Below are positions 34,621 to 34,917 of a DNA stretch of 34,917 bases, piece by piece. Position numbers and translations under genes: made by a program. The notes under the pieces are model-generated. The model was not told where the DNA came from and ran no database searches. It saw nothing but the letters and a program-made list of their open reading frames with translations. Position 1 is the stretch's first letter. Each line of letters starts with the position of its first letter. The stretch is from Chrysochromulina parva (taxonomy: Eukaryota > Haptophyta > Prymnesiales > Chrysochromulinaceae): positions 1-34,917 of the forward strand of contig PJAB01000198.1 of NCBI GenBank assembly GCA_002887195.1. Direction: 5' to 3'.

Positions 34621-34917
34621 TCCTTTTGCCGAAGTCGTTTCGCAAAATTCAAACTTTCCGCGCGTTCACAGTTCCATGCACTGAGAATACCCCACGCACG
34701 CAAGCACTGTACAACGCAACGCCCATCCCCACTCAGACGTGTTTCCCAGAAAAGGAGCACATGTGACAGGGACTTGCTTGCCTCGACTTGAATTGTGAAG
34801 TAGCCGCCCGCTACTACGCCCTCTTCCACCTTCTCCCACGCATGCTCGTCACCGAGTCGTCCCTGCGACGAGCCAAGGCGTCAACCCCTCGACCTTTTTG
34901 GAGCCAAGGCAAGAAAA
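34621..34917. other. 5' region of the last gene and window edge
   Basis: About 300 bases. It should contain the promoter of the minus-strand gene ending at 34620. A plus-strand ATG at 34842 opens a 25-codon frame that runs off the window, too short to judge. Confidence 0.35.

Noticed and set aside
34842..34917. Possible start of a plus-strand gene at the window edge
   Set aside because: Only 25 codons are visible, which is too little to support a call.

Overview
The window reads as nuclear DNA of a GC-rich, single-celled marine alga. Spliced genes with GT-AG introns, a CDK20-type kinase, a homeodomain protein, a eukaryotic-type methionine aminopeptidase, an SFI1-like repeat protein and ShKT-bearing secreted proteins exclude a prokaryote. 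A haptophyte fits best and a pelagophyte is the main alternative. This assignment rests on gene style and was not tested by search.

Layout. 1-2168: a partial RRM protein (-), a CDK20-like kinase (-) and a small Lys-rich protein (+). 2947-4930: a three-exon polyamine/amino-acid transporter (-). 5436-7380: a two-exon homeodomain regulator (+). 8393-9493: a protein with a Tudor/SH3-like segment (+). 9700-12040: a WD40/coiled-coil protein (+). 13427-14566: an SFI1-like protein (+). 14735-16621: a coiled-coil gene running into a sulfotransferase C-terminal fragment (+). 16870-18711: a type II membrane protein with a discoidin-like domain (+). 19088-20517: methionine aminopeptidase (-). 21247-31584: one uninterrupted 3445-codon gene for a giant secretory-pathway protein (-). 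31865-33552: a membrane-anchored methyltransferase (+), divergent from the giant gene. 33982-34620: an unrecognised charged protein (-).

Two things stand out. First, several introns belong to one family. They end in a shared module (TGATTGCCTCCCTCATCAG), often carry arrays of a 10-bp unit (TGACCTCTGA-like), and in the clearest cases start with a near-perfect copy of the first 18-41 bases of the next exon. This looks like introner-type intron gain: the duplicated target supplies the 5' splice site and the inserted element supplies the 3' splice site. One array appears to join halves of two unrelated genes. Second, the giant protein combines ShKT modules, a GT8 glycosyltransferase, three sulfotransferase-like domains (one degenerate), a GH-A-like barrel, a carbohydrate-binding-like jelly roll, mucin-like 22-residue repeats and Cys-rich 36-residue repeats in a single chain. 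With the divergent methyltransferase, the sulfotransferase fragment and the discoidin-like membrane protein nearby, the right half of the window looks like a glycan-building neighbourhood, perhaps for cell-surface or scale polysaccharide. That role is inference.
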